6,222 nt of DNA from Spirochaetales bacterium (GCA_018644745.1 JABGPX010000329.1:1-6222); one strand, 5' to 3'; positions 1 through 6,222 are shown, counted from the first letter of the stretch. Program-made: numbers and translations. Notes: generated from the letters alone by a model not told the origin.

Positions 1-1
1 G

Positions 2-577
2 GGCCTCCAAGAAACAAGAGTGGGCGATCCGCAGGGTAACGCGTTACGCTCTTCTCACCCGGCAGCTCGAGGCCGTATCCTTCAAGCTCTTTCCGCCGGT
101 GTATCAGGCATCAGCATGTACAACGCGTTTAATACATATGATCCGATATTCAGGGAAGCTCACGACATCGCGGCCCTCGAAGCGGGTCCCCGATATTTCT
201 TCCCTTGCGTCCGCGGTATTGGTCGACCCGCCGGCGGTCCTCTGAGTTATGAGCAGCTTATGACGATTCCGACTATCGACCCGGATCATCCTCAGCGATT
301 ATACAGTGGTGACAGTTTTGAGGTTGCTATCTCGGTACCCGGCTCATCAAAGGGACAAAACACAGCCGAGATCCGTATCAGAATATCCGGCGTAGACACT
401 CCGCAGACAATCGGCATCACGCTCAACGGCATAAATATCAAACTGTCTCCCTGGAAAGGAGACTGGTACTATGCCGCCTGCGGCAATGCTCTTACAAGCA
501 AAGAGAATCGGATCTCCCTATCAAACAACGCTCGCCGCAAAGCTACACTCAAGGACATTCTCATCGCTGTACTCTAG
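2..577 (+). CDS. C-terminal part of a probable TIM-barrel glycoside hydrolase-like protein (5' end outside window)
   Basis: The reading frame is open from the left edge (first full codon at position 2) to a TAG at 575-577, giving 191 visible residues, so the start lies outside the window. The GTG at 20 is an internal valine codon, not a supported start. Visible residues 15-60 (R-rich helix, then GVSGISMYNAFN at about 33-44, then an FREAHDI helix) look like the last strand and helix of a TIM barrel of the kind seen in glycoside hydrolase-like proteins. Residues of about 105-191 alternate hydrophobic residues like a small beta-sandwich and carry an LNG turn (about 141-143) and a late KENR segment, typical of an appended carbohydrate-enzyme beta domain. 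Catalytic residues would be upstream, so neither family nor substrate can be named. It is the first visible gene of a same-strand run with a PLP enzyme and a GH36 protein, which supports a sugar-related role. The fold assignment is inference from pattern. Confidence 0.5.
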   Translation, partial: GLQETRVGDPQGNALRSSHPAARGRILQALSAGVSGISMYNAFNTYDPIFREAHDIAALEAGPRYFFPCVRGIGRPAGGPLSYEQLMTIPTIDPDHPQRLYSGDSFEVAISVPGSSKGQNTAEIRIRISGVDTPQTIGITLNGINIKLSPWKGDWYYAACGNALTSKENRISLSNNARRKATLKDILIAVL

Positions 578-585
578 TCAGCTGG

Positions 586-599
586 ATTCCGGACGGAAT
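586..599. repeat. Short inverted repeat ATTCCG-GA-CGGAAT in the spacer
   Basis: A perfect 6+6 bp inverted repeat with a 2-bp centre lies 8 bp after the stop of the first gene, within the 83-bp spacer before the PLP enzyme gene. It could be an operator half-site pair or a weak RNA stem (5-bp stem, 4-nt loop). No run of T follows that would make it a convincing terminator. No clear -35/-10 promoter pair was found in the rest of the spacer. The function is unknown and the repeat is short enough to be chance. Confidence 0.25.
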
Positions 600-660
600 T
601 TCTGATAAACTTCTTTCATACTCACACTGCATACACCCACTTGAGGCCAGGGATACTGAG

Positions 661-2130
661 ATGACTCTCGAACAGCACTTTGAGATCTTTAGAAAGCAAA
701 TCATCGGAATCGATCAGGAGATTGAGCTCTCTGATGGTTCAAAATCTGCGATTATCTATGCGGATTGGATCGCTTCCGGCAGGTTATACGCACCAATAGA
801 AGACCACATGCGTAAGTCCGTTGCGCCATTTGTGGCGAATACTCACACCGAGTCGACCCTAACCGGCACTGCTATGACACGGGCATATCACGACGCACGG
901 GATGCCATCAAGAAACACGTAAACGCGGGAAGCTCAGACAGCCTTTTTCTCGCCGGTTTTGGTATGACTGCAGCTGTGAACAAGCTTCAGCGGCTTCTCG
1001 GGCTGAGAGTTCCTGACAGTCTCAAGGGCGAAACAGAAAAGGGAAATAGACCGATGGTGCTGATCACGCACATGGAACACCACTCAAATCAGATAACCTG
1101 GTCTGAATGTGATGTTGATATCAGGATTGTGCCGCCGGTTGAAGAAACCGGGCTGCCCGACCTCGAGCAGCTTGAGCAGATGGTAGAGAAGTATCGGGGA
1201 TGTCCTTTGCTGATCGGCGCGTTTACCGCTTGCTCGAACGTAACGGGCATCATAACACCTTTTGGCGAAATGGCCAAAATTGTCCATCGCGGCGGCGGAT
1301 ATTGCTTTGTCGACTTCGCCGCAAGCGCACCCTACGTGGATATTGATATGCATCCGGCGGATCCGGATGAACGGCTCGACGCGGTGATGTTCTCCCCCCA
1401 TAAATTCCTGGGCGGCCCCGGAACTTCAGGTGTATTAGTAATGAATAACATCCTCTATAAGCAAGGAACTCCCGATTTGCCCGGGGGAGGAACGGTCAAG
1501 TGGACAACCCCTTTCGGCACCCACCGTTATGTAGATGATATCGAAGCGCGGGAGGACGGCGGGACTCCGGGATTTCTGCAAGCAATTCGCATCGCTCTTG
1601 CGATAAAGCTGAAAGAGGTTATGGGGATTCGACAGATGAATGAGCGGGAAGAAGAAATCAAAGCTCTATTTATTGAAGAAATCTGTCAGGAACCGGGAAT
1701 CATACTCCTGGAAAATAAAAACAGCCCGAGAATCGCGGTATTTTCTTTTTATGTTGAATCCATTCATCACAACCTCATCGTTCGGCTCCTGAACGATCAT
1801 TACGGCATTCAGACCAGAGGCGGCTGCAGCTGCGCAGGTACCTACGGCCATATTCTCTTCCATATCACGAAAAAATTGAGCGAGCAAATTACCGCGCTCA
1901 TCGACAACGGCGACCTGTCTGAAAAGCCGGGCTGGGTACGGGTTTCACTGCATCCGACAATGACAAATGATGAGATCCGATACATCGGAAGCGCAATAGT
2001 TGAAACCGTCCGTTACGCCGCGAAATGGGACAAAGAGTATTCTTTCGATCTCCACTCAGGAGATTATGTTCATTTCAGCGGAAGAAAGCAGGAGATACCC
2101 GATCTCATCTCAACATTTAGAGCGACCTAG
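661..2130 (+). CDS. Class V aminotransferase-fold PLP-dependent enzyme, cysteine desulfurase-like (SufS/CsdB type fold)
   Basis: This is a complete 489-residue fold-type I PLP enzyme. The ATG at 661 is preceded by AGGGA at 649-653 with a 7-nt gap. The N terminus carries YADWIASGRLY (33-43) and ANTHTE (59-64). MEHHSN (138-143) matches the EHHSN stretch that stacks on and contacts PLP in SufS-like enzymes. D218 in FVDFA should bind the pyridine nitrogen. K248 in FSPHKFLGG is the expected Schiff-base lysine. EDGGTPG (298-304) matches the cofactor-phosphate region. R386 and C391 in TRGGCSCAG align with the substrate-binding arginine and catalytic cysteine of SufS-type desulfurases; C389 is an extra nearby thiol. 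No signal peptide is seen, so it is probably cytosolic. At 489 residues it is longer than the roughly 400 of SufS, with inserts and an extended tail rich in aromatic and acidic residues. Desulfurase or selenocysteine-lyase-like chemistry is likely, but no Suf/Isc scaffold gene is adjacent. The physiological substrate and acceptor are unknown. Confidence 0.88.
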   Translation: MTLEQHFEIFRKQIIGIDQEIELSDGSKSAIIYADWIASGRLYAPIEDHMRKSVAPFVANTHTESTLTGTAMTRAYHDARDAIKKHVNAGSSDSLFLAGFGMTAAVNKLQRLLGLRVPDSLKGETEKGNRPMVLITHMEHHSNQITWSECDVDIRIVPPVEETGLPDLEQLEQMVEKYRGCPLLIGAFTACSNVTGIITPFGEMAKIVHRGGGYCFVDFAASAPYVDIDMHPADPDERLDAVMFSPHKFLGGPGTSGVLVMNNILYKQGTPDLPGGGTVKWTTPFGTHRYVDDIEAREDGGTPGFLQAIRIALAIKLKEVMGIRQMNEREEEIKALFIEEICQEPGIILLENKNSPRIAVFSFYVESIHHNLIVRLLNDHYGIQTRGGCSCAGTYGHILFHITKKLSEQITALIDNGDLSEKPGWVRVSLHPTMTNDEIRYIGSAIVETVRYAAKWDKEYSFDLHSGDYVHFSGRKQEIPDLISTFRAT

Positions 2131-2168
2131 GCAGGGCAGACATTCCGAATAATGACGGGAAATACATA

Positions 2169-3944
2169 ATGAAAACTCATTGCAACGGTATTGAGATTAC
2201 GCTGAAAGACGGAATTGAACCCTTTACCGCGAAGCTCAGTTGTCACGAAGATGAAGTAAAAGGAATATTCTATGTAGATTTAAGGCTGAGAAGCGATGCC
2301 AAGGCGCAGTTGCCGGACCTCGAACTAACATGGGATTTGCCGTCTATTGATTTCCATTATAAATGGAATCCCCAGTGCATGCATAACCGGGCACTTGATA
2401 TCGCTGAAGCATCTGCAAACAGAGTTGAGAGCAGAGCGAACCGTCATGCGCCGGTATATTCTCTTTATAATCTGGGAGGAATCAGCACCTGCTGCTTCGC
2501 ACTATCGGATGCTGTTCACGATACGGTCCTGGGAGGGTTATATGGCGACGGCAAGTTCTATGAATCTGCTGCTATCATTAAGGGCAGCAAAATAGATCCT
2601 GTAAAGGAATATGCCGTGACCCTTCGTTTTGATTTCAGGAGGATACCTTATTATCAGGCGCTCAAAGATGTAACTCTCTGGTGGCAAGAGATGGATGAGT
2701 ATGCGCCATGCAAAATACCAGACGCGGCGCGGATGCCGTTATTATCAAGCTGGTATAGCTATAAACTAGAGGTAGACCCGTCTGATTTAGAAAAACAGTG
2801 CGCGTTGGCAAAAGAATATGGTATGGATGTGGTTATTCTTGATGACGGCTGGCAGACGGACCAGCTCGATTTTGGTTATCAGAATAATGGTGATTGGGAA
2901 GTCAGCACTATAAAATTCCCGGATTTCGCGGCCCATGTTAAGCACGTGCAGGATCTCGGCATGAAGTACATGGTCTGGTTCTCAGTGCCCTTTGTCGGTT
3001 TAGAATCGAAAGCTTACCAAAAATTCAAAGATATGGTCTTTGAAGGCAAAGAGGGAGCAAAATGGTTCGCTCTGGATCCCCGATTTCCGGAAGTACGAAA
3101 TTACTTGGCCGAGACCTATGAGAATTTTGTTCGCAGATATAATATCGACGGAATAAAAATGGATTTCATAGGCTCAATACGCGGTCGAGGAAACGATGAG
3201 GACAATCATGATGAGGGTCGTGATTGTCACTCCGTAGGTGAAGGAGTGTGCCGGCTGTTAGACGACGTGATGCGGCGTCTGCATGCGGTCAATGATGAGA
3301 TCCTCATTGAATTTCGACAGGCTTATGTCGGACCTGCGATGCGCAAATACGGAAATATGTTTCGCGCGGTTGATTGCCCTAATAGTATCGGTGACAATCG
3401 TGTCCGAGGTATTGATGTTCGTTTGATATGCGGTGATACCGCGGCTCACGCGGATCCGATTACCTGGCACGATGATGACCCAGTAGAAAGCGCCGCGATG
3501 CAGTTAATCCATACCCTATTCTGTGTTCCCCAAATTTCACGCAAAATGACCGACCTGACAGATCGTCACACTCAAATGCTGCGCAGCTACCTGACCTTCT
3601 GGCGGACACACCAAGAGGTTTTATTATCGGGTGATTTGCGTCCGTTGTTCCCCAATATGTCCTACCCTCTGGTAATAGCCGAAAAGGACGCAAAAACGGT
3701 TGCGGCTTTCTACTCGCGTTTGCCCCTCGTCTTGGACAATCAGATTCCGGATGAATTGATATTGGTAAACGGCACATATTCCAATGACCTGCTGCTCGAC
3801 ATCAAAGAGGATCGAGGAAAGTTTGATTTAACCGCAACAGACTGTATGGGGTCGGTTGTGCACGAGGAAAGGATTACACTGCACAGCGGTATAAATGTAA
3901 TACCGGTATCTGCGGCAGGTCATATTCAATTGAAAAAGATATAA
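2169..3944 (+). CDS. GH36-type alpha-galactosidase-like glycoside hydrolase (clan GH-D)
   Basis: This is a complete 591-residue protein. The ATG at 2169 follows GGGA at 2157-2160 with an 8-nt gap and lies 38 bp after the PLP enzyme gene. Residues 1-185 look like an N-terminal beta-sandwich, about 190-480 a TIM barrel, and about 500-591 a C-terminal beta domain. Barrel landmarks are LLSSWYSY (191-198), ILDDGWQ (223-229), YMVWFSVP (267-274) and GIKMDF (328-333), where D332 occupies the nucleophile position of clan GH-D. FRAVDCPN (398-405) follows 70 residues later, and D402 is the best acid/base candidate; D409 in GDNR is an alternative. The family hydrolyses terminal alpha-galactosides with retention of configuration. 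The glycine-rich CxxGGGR substrate loop of raffinose-type GH36 enzymes is absent; EFRQAYVGP (381-389) stands there instead. The substrate may therefore differ from simple melibiose or raffinose. No signal peptide is seen, which suggests cytoplasmic action on imported oligosaccharides. It is probably co-transcribed with the two upstream genes. Confidence 0.85.
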   Translation: MKTHCNGIEITLKDGIEPFTAKLSCHEDEVKGIFYVDLRLRSDAKAQLPDLELTWDLPSIDFHYKWNPQCMHNRALDIAEASANRVESRANRHAPVYSLYNLGGISTCCFALSDAVHDTVLGGLYGDGKFYESAAIIKGSKIDPVKEYAVTLRFDFRRIPYYQALKDVTLWWQEMDEYAPCKIPDAARMPLLSSWYSYKLEVDPSDLEKQCALAKEYGMDVVILDDGWQTDQLDFGYQNNGDWEVSTIKFPDFAAHVKHVQDLGMKYMVWFSVPFVGLESKAYQKFKDMVFEGKEGAKWFALDPRFPEVRNYLAETYENFVRRYNIDGIKMDFIGSIRGRGNDEDNHDEGRDCHSVGEGVCRLLDDVMRRLHAVNDEILIEFRQAYVGPAMRKYGNMFRAVDCPNSIGDNRVRGIDVRLICGDTAAHADPITWHDDDPVESAAMQLIHTLFCVPQISRKMTDLTDRHTQMLRSYLTFWRTHQEVLLSGDLRPLFPNMSYPLVIAEKDAKTVAAFYSRLPLVLDNQIPDELILVNGTYSNDLLLDIKEDRGKFDLTATDCMGSVVHEERITLHSGINVIPVSAAGHIQLKKI

Positions 3945-3949
3945 GCCGA

Positions 3950-4402
3950 CTATTCGCCGGTCTCCAGCCGATCGATATCAGCCTTGTCCTGGCCTCTACC
4001 GGAAATACGCTTGTTTTTTATTAGATGCTCACGGCTGATAACATGTACTGTTACCCCGTCTATTTCAGCCTCGATCTTGCCCATCCAGGCTTCATCGAAT
4101 CCTACCCCGTCAATAGAGGAAAGCAAATCGATTCTTAGAGGAGGATAACCAATCTGGATGACCCTCTCCTGGTTCGTTAGTTCATCGGGAGTAATATCCA
4201 GTTCATCAAAGCCAAATTCTTGCAAACAATGCGTTATTAAACGGGCGTTTGCGATAGATCGATCGAAAAAGAAATCTATATCGCCTGTTGATCGGGGAAG
4301 TCCATGGAATGCAACGGCGTAGCCGCCTACGATCAGATAACGCACGCTATTTTTGTTTAGTAACTCGATAAACTCTCTGAAGTCTCTCGGGATATTCAAC
4401 AT
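3950..4402 (-). CDS. Small nucleotidyltransferase (AbiEii/MNT-like fold), probable toxin-antitoxin-type partner
   Basis: This is a 150-residue protein with the DNA polymerase beta-type nucleotidyltransferase signature: VGGYAVAFHG (25-34), then PRSTGDIDFFF (36-46). D41 and D43 are the metal-binding DxD pair, and D92 in LRIDLL is the likely third carboxylate. The C-terminal SGRGQDKADIDRL (134-146) matches the GRxxDxxDI/L tail common in AbiEii-like and related small nucleotidyltransferases. Family members transfer NMPs from NTPs to RNA or protein targets; the target here is unknown. The ATG is chosen because AAGGAAG lies 7 nt upstream, inside the preceding gene. That gene encodes a 64-residue protein in another frame and overlaps by 56 bp, which implies co-expression and probably coupled translation. 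The 3' end is 5 bp from the convergent GH36 stop. Pairs of this kind are widespread orphans of uncertain function; toxin, antitoxin or unrelated housekeeping roles are all possible. Confidence 0.85.
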   Translation of the reverse strand: MLNIPRDFREFIELLNKNSVRYLIVGGYAVAFHGLPRSTGDIDFFFDRSIANARLITHCLQEFGFDELDITPDELTNQERVIQIGYPPLRIDLLSSIDGVGFDEAWMGKIEAEIDGVTVHVISREHLIKNKRISGRGQDKADIDRLETGE

Positions 4403-4541
4403 AGAACTGCTTCCTTAAGAATTCGACCGCGTTCCATCGGCTCTCGGGTGACTGAGACAGCCAGTATACCAGGTCGCCCCTGCCTGCTTCGGTATCATGT
4501 AATATTCGTTTAGTGATAACTCTCGCAATCATCGTAAGCAT
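4347..4541 (-). CDS. Small protein paired with the nucleotidyltransferase (putative antitoxin-like partner)
   Basis: This is a 64-residue basic, helix-rich protein. The core reads YWLSQSPESRWNAVEFLRKQ (26-45), followed by a C-terminal ERLQRVYRV stretch (52-60). From memory, this W-L-S-x-S/P-x-E-R-x-x-A-V-E-x-L-R pattern and the LQRVxRV ending recur in short unnamed proteins encoded directly upstream of GGxA...TxDID nucleotidyltransferases. The ATG at 4541 is supported by GGAAG 7 nt upstream; a second ATG three codons in lacks a comparable site. No transmembrane segment or signal peptide is seen. Its last 56 bp overlap the nucleotidyltransferase gene and contain that gene's ribosome-binding site. 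It is probably a binding partner or regulator of the nucleotidyltransferase. The antitoxin label is inference, and no DNA-binding motif is certain. Confidence 0.75.
   Translation of the reverse strand: MLTMIARVITKRILHDTEAGRGDLVYWLSQSPESRWNAVEFLRKQFYVEYPERLQRVYRVTKQK
4410..4416 (-). promoter_or_regulatory. Ribosome-binding site of the nucleotidyltransferase gene, embedded in the upstream gene
   Basis: On the minus strand this reads AAGGAAG, 7 nt before the ATG at 4402. It is a strong Shine-Dalgarno match placed inside the coding region of the 64-residue partner. It fixes the nucleotidyltransferase start and is consistent with translational coupling of the pair. Confidence 0.7.
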
Positions 4542-4548
4542 TGTAACA

Positions 4549-4553
4549 CTTCC
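4549..4553 (-). promoter_or_regulatory. Ribosome-binding site of the small partner gene
   Basis: The minus strand reads GGAAG, 7 nt before the ATG at 4541. It favours this start over the in-frame ATG three codons later. The 76-bp spacer between the GH31 stop and this gene must hold the module's promoter if it is transcribed independently. No convincing -35/-10 pair could be picked out there. Confidence 0.6.
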
Positions 4554-4617
4554 GCGCGAGAGTCACAATTCGAGATTTGTCTCTTAACCGATACTGGAGA
4601 AAATCATGCCCACCGGC

Positions 4618-6222
4618 TTAATCCCTTAGCTTGACCGAACTACCCGCGCGGATATAGACCGGAATCCGATCAATTGGTGCATCCGCTTCAATCGTGATGC
4701 CGCCGCTATATTCCTGGCCTGTCCAGGCATCCTTCCACTGAATTCCCGCGGGCAGATAGACACTGCGCGACCGGGCACCGGCCGTGACGATCGGAGATAC
4801 CAGGATGTCCGGACCAAACATGAACTGGTCCTCGATGTCCCAGCATTTTACGTCTTCAGGGAAATTAATAAACACCGGGCGCATGGGTCCGATGCCGGTA
4901 TCTTCGGCAAGCTTCGCCTGCTCCATGATGTACGGCCGCAGGCGTTCACGGAGTTGGATCTGATCGCTCAGAATCTCACATGTCTCTTCACCGTATGACC
5001 ATACTTCATTTGCCACATTTGGATGATGTGGATCGGCTTTTCCGATCGCATCAGCGGATTGCACCCGCGACGCCTGCCGCCTGACACCATGTATACGCAT
5101 GATGGGACAGAACACTCCGTACTGGAACCAGCGGGTAATGAGCTCGCGGAAGCCGGGGTCATCGATGTCACCCCCGTGGAAACCACCGATGTCGGTCGTC
5201 CAGTATGGAATACCGCTGCACACGATATTCAATCCGCCGGCAATCTGGCGCCGGAGAGAATCAAATGTCGACGGAATATCCGCCGACCATACCGCCGCGC
5301 CGTACGACTGGCTGCCGACCCAGGCGGAGCGGCCCAACGTCATCGGCGCTTTTTCACCCGCGGATTTAAGACCTTCAAAGAAGGCCTGCTGATGTAACTT
5401 CGGATACACCCCGGCAACTTCATTTCCATTTCCTAAATAAAAGCGGGTATTGTCGTACTCGAGCGGAATAATTTCCGGCTCCATCGTGTCGAGCCAGAAC
5501 AGCCTGATACCATGGTTTACATAACCCTTCCGGATCTGCTCCCATAGATACTTCCTTGCTTCGGGATGGGTTGCGTCGTAAAACGATTCAACCGACGCTC
5601 CGTTCTGCAGCGGCATTCCCCGTTCGTTGCGGAGAAGCAGTCCATGATTTTTCATGGACTCAAAGTTCCCGCACTCATGATCGACCGTCGGCCATACCGA
5701 GACCATGCACTCCATACCCATCGACTTCAGTTCCTCTACCATAGCTTTCGGATTGGGCCAGCAACTGGGATCTAGGCTCCAGTCGCCGGATTTATCCCAA
5801 TGATGGAAGTCAATTACCATAACGGAGACCGGCAGTTCACGCCGGTGGTACTCGCGGGCGACTTCAAGCAGTTCTTCCTGCGTTTTGTAGCGCAGCTTGC
5901 ACTGCCAGAAGCCGCTGCCCCATTCCGGGAACTCACTCGGTTTTCCGGTGACTTCGGCGTAGCGCTGAATAATGTCTCCCGGCGTATCGTCGATCACGAT
6001 ATAGTAGTCGAGTTGATGCGCCTGATCGGCAGTCCATCTTGTATCGTTGCGTCCAAGTGCAACCCTCCCAAGTCCGGGATGATTCCAAAGAAAGCCATAA
6101 CCTTTGCTGGAAATCATAAATGGAATGGAAACCTCGCTGTTGCGGTGCATCAGGTCCATCGTGCAGCCCTTCTGGTTCAGATAACCGTGCTGCCTCTGCC
6201 CGAGGCCGTAGAACTTCTCCTC
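4618..6222 (-). CDS. GH31 family alpha-glycosidase (alpha-xylosidase/alpha-glucosidase-like), N terminus outside window
   Basis: The frame is open from the right edge to a TAA at 4618-4620, giving 534 residues. The ATG at 6159 is internal: upstream in-frame codons encode EKFYGLGQRQHGYLNQKG, the conserved GLGQR region of GH31. Numbering from that Met, the barrel begins near FPEWGSGFWQ (77-86). VIDFHHWDKSGDWSLD (115-130) and MVSVWPTVD (152-160) are barrel strands. D224 in FWLDTMEPE (221-229) is the expected nucleophile and D294 in VWSADIPSTF (290-299) the expected acid/base. YWTTDIGGF (319-327) and RWFQYGVFCPIMRIHG (343-358) complete the core. The protein stops soon after the VYIRAGS strand (501-507), so it has the proximal beta domain but no long distal C-terminal domain. 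GH31 enzymes hydrolyse terminal alpha-glucose, alpha-xylose or related linkages with retention; the WLDxxEPE form occurs among alpha-xylosidase-like members, but the substrate cannot be settled. About 130-180 N-terminal residues are probably missing, so a signal peptide cannot be assessed. Confidence 0.92.
   Translation of the reverse strand, partial: EEKFYGLGQRQHGYLNQKGCTMDLMHRNSEVSIPFMISSKGYGFLWNHPGLGRVALGRNDTRWTADQAHQLDYYIVIDDTPGDIIQRYAEVTGKPSEFPEWGSGFWQCKLRYKTQEELLEVAREYHRRELPVSVMVIDFHHWDKSGDWSLDPSCWPNPKAMVEELKSMGMECMVSVWPTVDHECGNFESMKNHGLLLRNERGMPLQNGASVESFYDATHPEARKYLWEQIRKGYVNHGIRLFWLDTMEPEIIPLEYDNTRFYLGNGNEVAGVYPKLHQQAFFEGLKSAGEKAPMTLGRSAWVGSQSYGAAVWSADIPSTFDSLRRQIAGGLNIVCSGIPYWTTDIGGFHGGDIDDPGFRELITRWFQYGVFCPIMRIHGVRRQASRVQSADAIGKADPHHPNVANEVWSYGEETCEILSDQIQLRERLRPYIMEQAKLAEDTGIGPMRPVFINFPEDVKCWDIEDQFMFGPDILVSPIVTAGARSRSVYLPAGIQWKDAWTGQEYSGGITIEADAPIDRIPVYIRAGSSVKLRD

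Noticed and set aside
600..660. Promoter for the PLP enzyme gene in the 83-bp spacer
   Set aside because: No TTGACA-like and TATAAT-like pair with 16-18 bp spacing could be found. The spacing allows simple read-through from the upstream gene.
1084..1401. Minus-strand open frame of 105 codons inside the PLP enzyme gene
   Set aside because: It is antisense to the conserved lysine and aspartate motif region of the PLP enzyme and has no domain resemblance, so it is a shadow frame.
3460..3777. Minus-strand open frame of 105 codons inside the GH36 gene
   Set aside because: It is antisense to the conserved end of the barrel, and its composition is atypical (many Arg, Pro, Ser). No partner or ribosome-binding site was seen.
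4347..4541. Small partner as a HEPN toxin
   Set aside because: At 64 residues it is too short for a HEPN four-helix bundle and it contains no RxxxxH motif.
4561..4600. Possible hairpin GAGA-CAAA-TCTC (minus strand) after the GH31 gene as a terminator
   Set aside because: The stem is only 4 bp, or 7 bp with a bulge in a longer pairing, it is not GC-rich, and no T-run follows. It does not meet the pattern of a rho-independent terminator.
5023..5397. Plus-strand open frames of 97-124 codons inside the GH31 gene
   Set aside because: They lie antisense to strongly conserved GH31 core motifs, their translations are rich in Pro/Arg with no recognisable domain, and no ribosome-binding site supports them. 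They are shadows of the real gene.
4618..6222. GH31 protein as a sulfoquinovosidase, considered because a desulfurase-like enzyme is nearby
   Set aside because: The barrel segments resemble the alpha-xylosidase/alpha-glucosidase-like members, not YihQ-type enzymes. I see no matching sulfonate-binding motif and no sulfoquinovose pathway gene in the window.

Overview
The window comes from a bacterium of moderate base composition (roughly half G+C by eye) that breaks down carbohydrates. Three of its six genes are recognisable or probable glycoside hydrolases. Nothing in it fixes the taxon. The mix of GH36, GH31, an unplaced barrel-type hydrolase and a nucleotidyltransferase pair would suit a polysaccharide-degrading member of the Planctomycetes/Verrucomicrobia/Lentisphaerae group, the Spirochaetes, the Firmicutes or a candidate phylum; this is a weak inference.

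Layout. The left two thirds (2-3944) is a plus-strand run of three genes. First is the 3' end of a probable TIM-barrel glycoside hydrolase-like protein with a C-terminal beta domain. Second, after 83 bp, is a complete class V aminotransferase-fold (cysteine desulfurase-like) PLP enzyme. Third, after 38 bp, is a complete GH36-type alpha-galactosidase-like protein. Short spacers and a shared strand make an operon plausible. The right part is on the minus strand. A GH31 alpha-xylosidase/alpha-glucosidase-like gene enters from the right edge without its N terminus and ends at 4618. After it, in the same direction, comes a two-gene module: a 64-residue small protein overlapping by 56 bp a 150-residue nucleotidyltransferase with a GG...DxD motif. 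The nucleotidyltransferase ends only 5 bp from the end of the GH36 gene, tail to tail.

How the genes may work together. GH36 and GH31 enzymes are both retaining alpha-glycosidases that remove alpha-linked galactose, glucose or xylose from oligosaccharides, so the locus probably handles alpha-linked plant or host glycans. The PLP enzyme has the lysine and cysteine expected of a sulfur-mobilising desulfurase, but no Suf/Isc partner is visible, so its role here is open. The small-protein/nucleotidyltransferase pair resembles toxin-antitoxin-like modules and looks like an independent insertion between two catabolic transcription units. No RNA gene, CRISPR array, transposase or convincing rho-independent terminator was found. 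The longest stretch without a gene is 83 bp.
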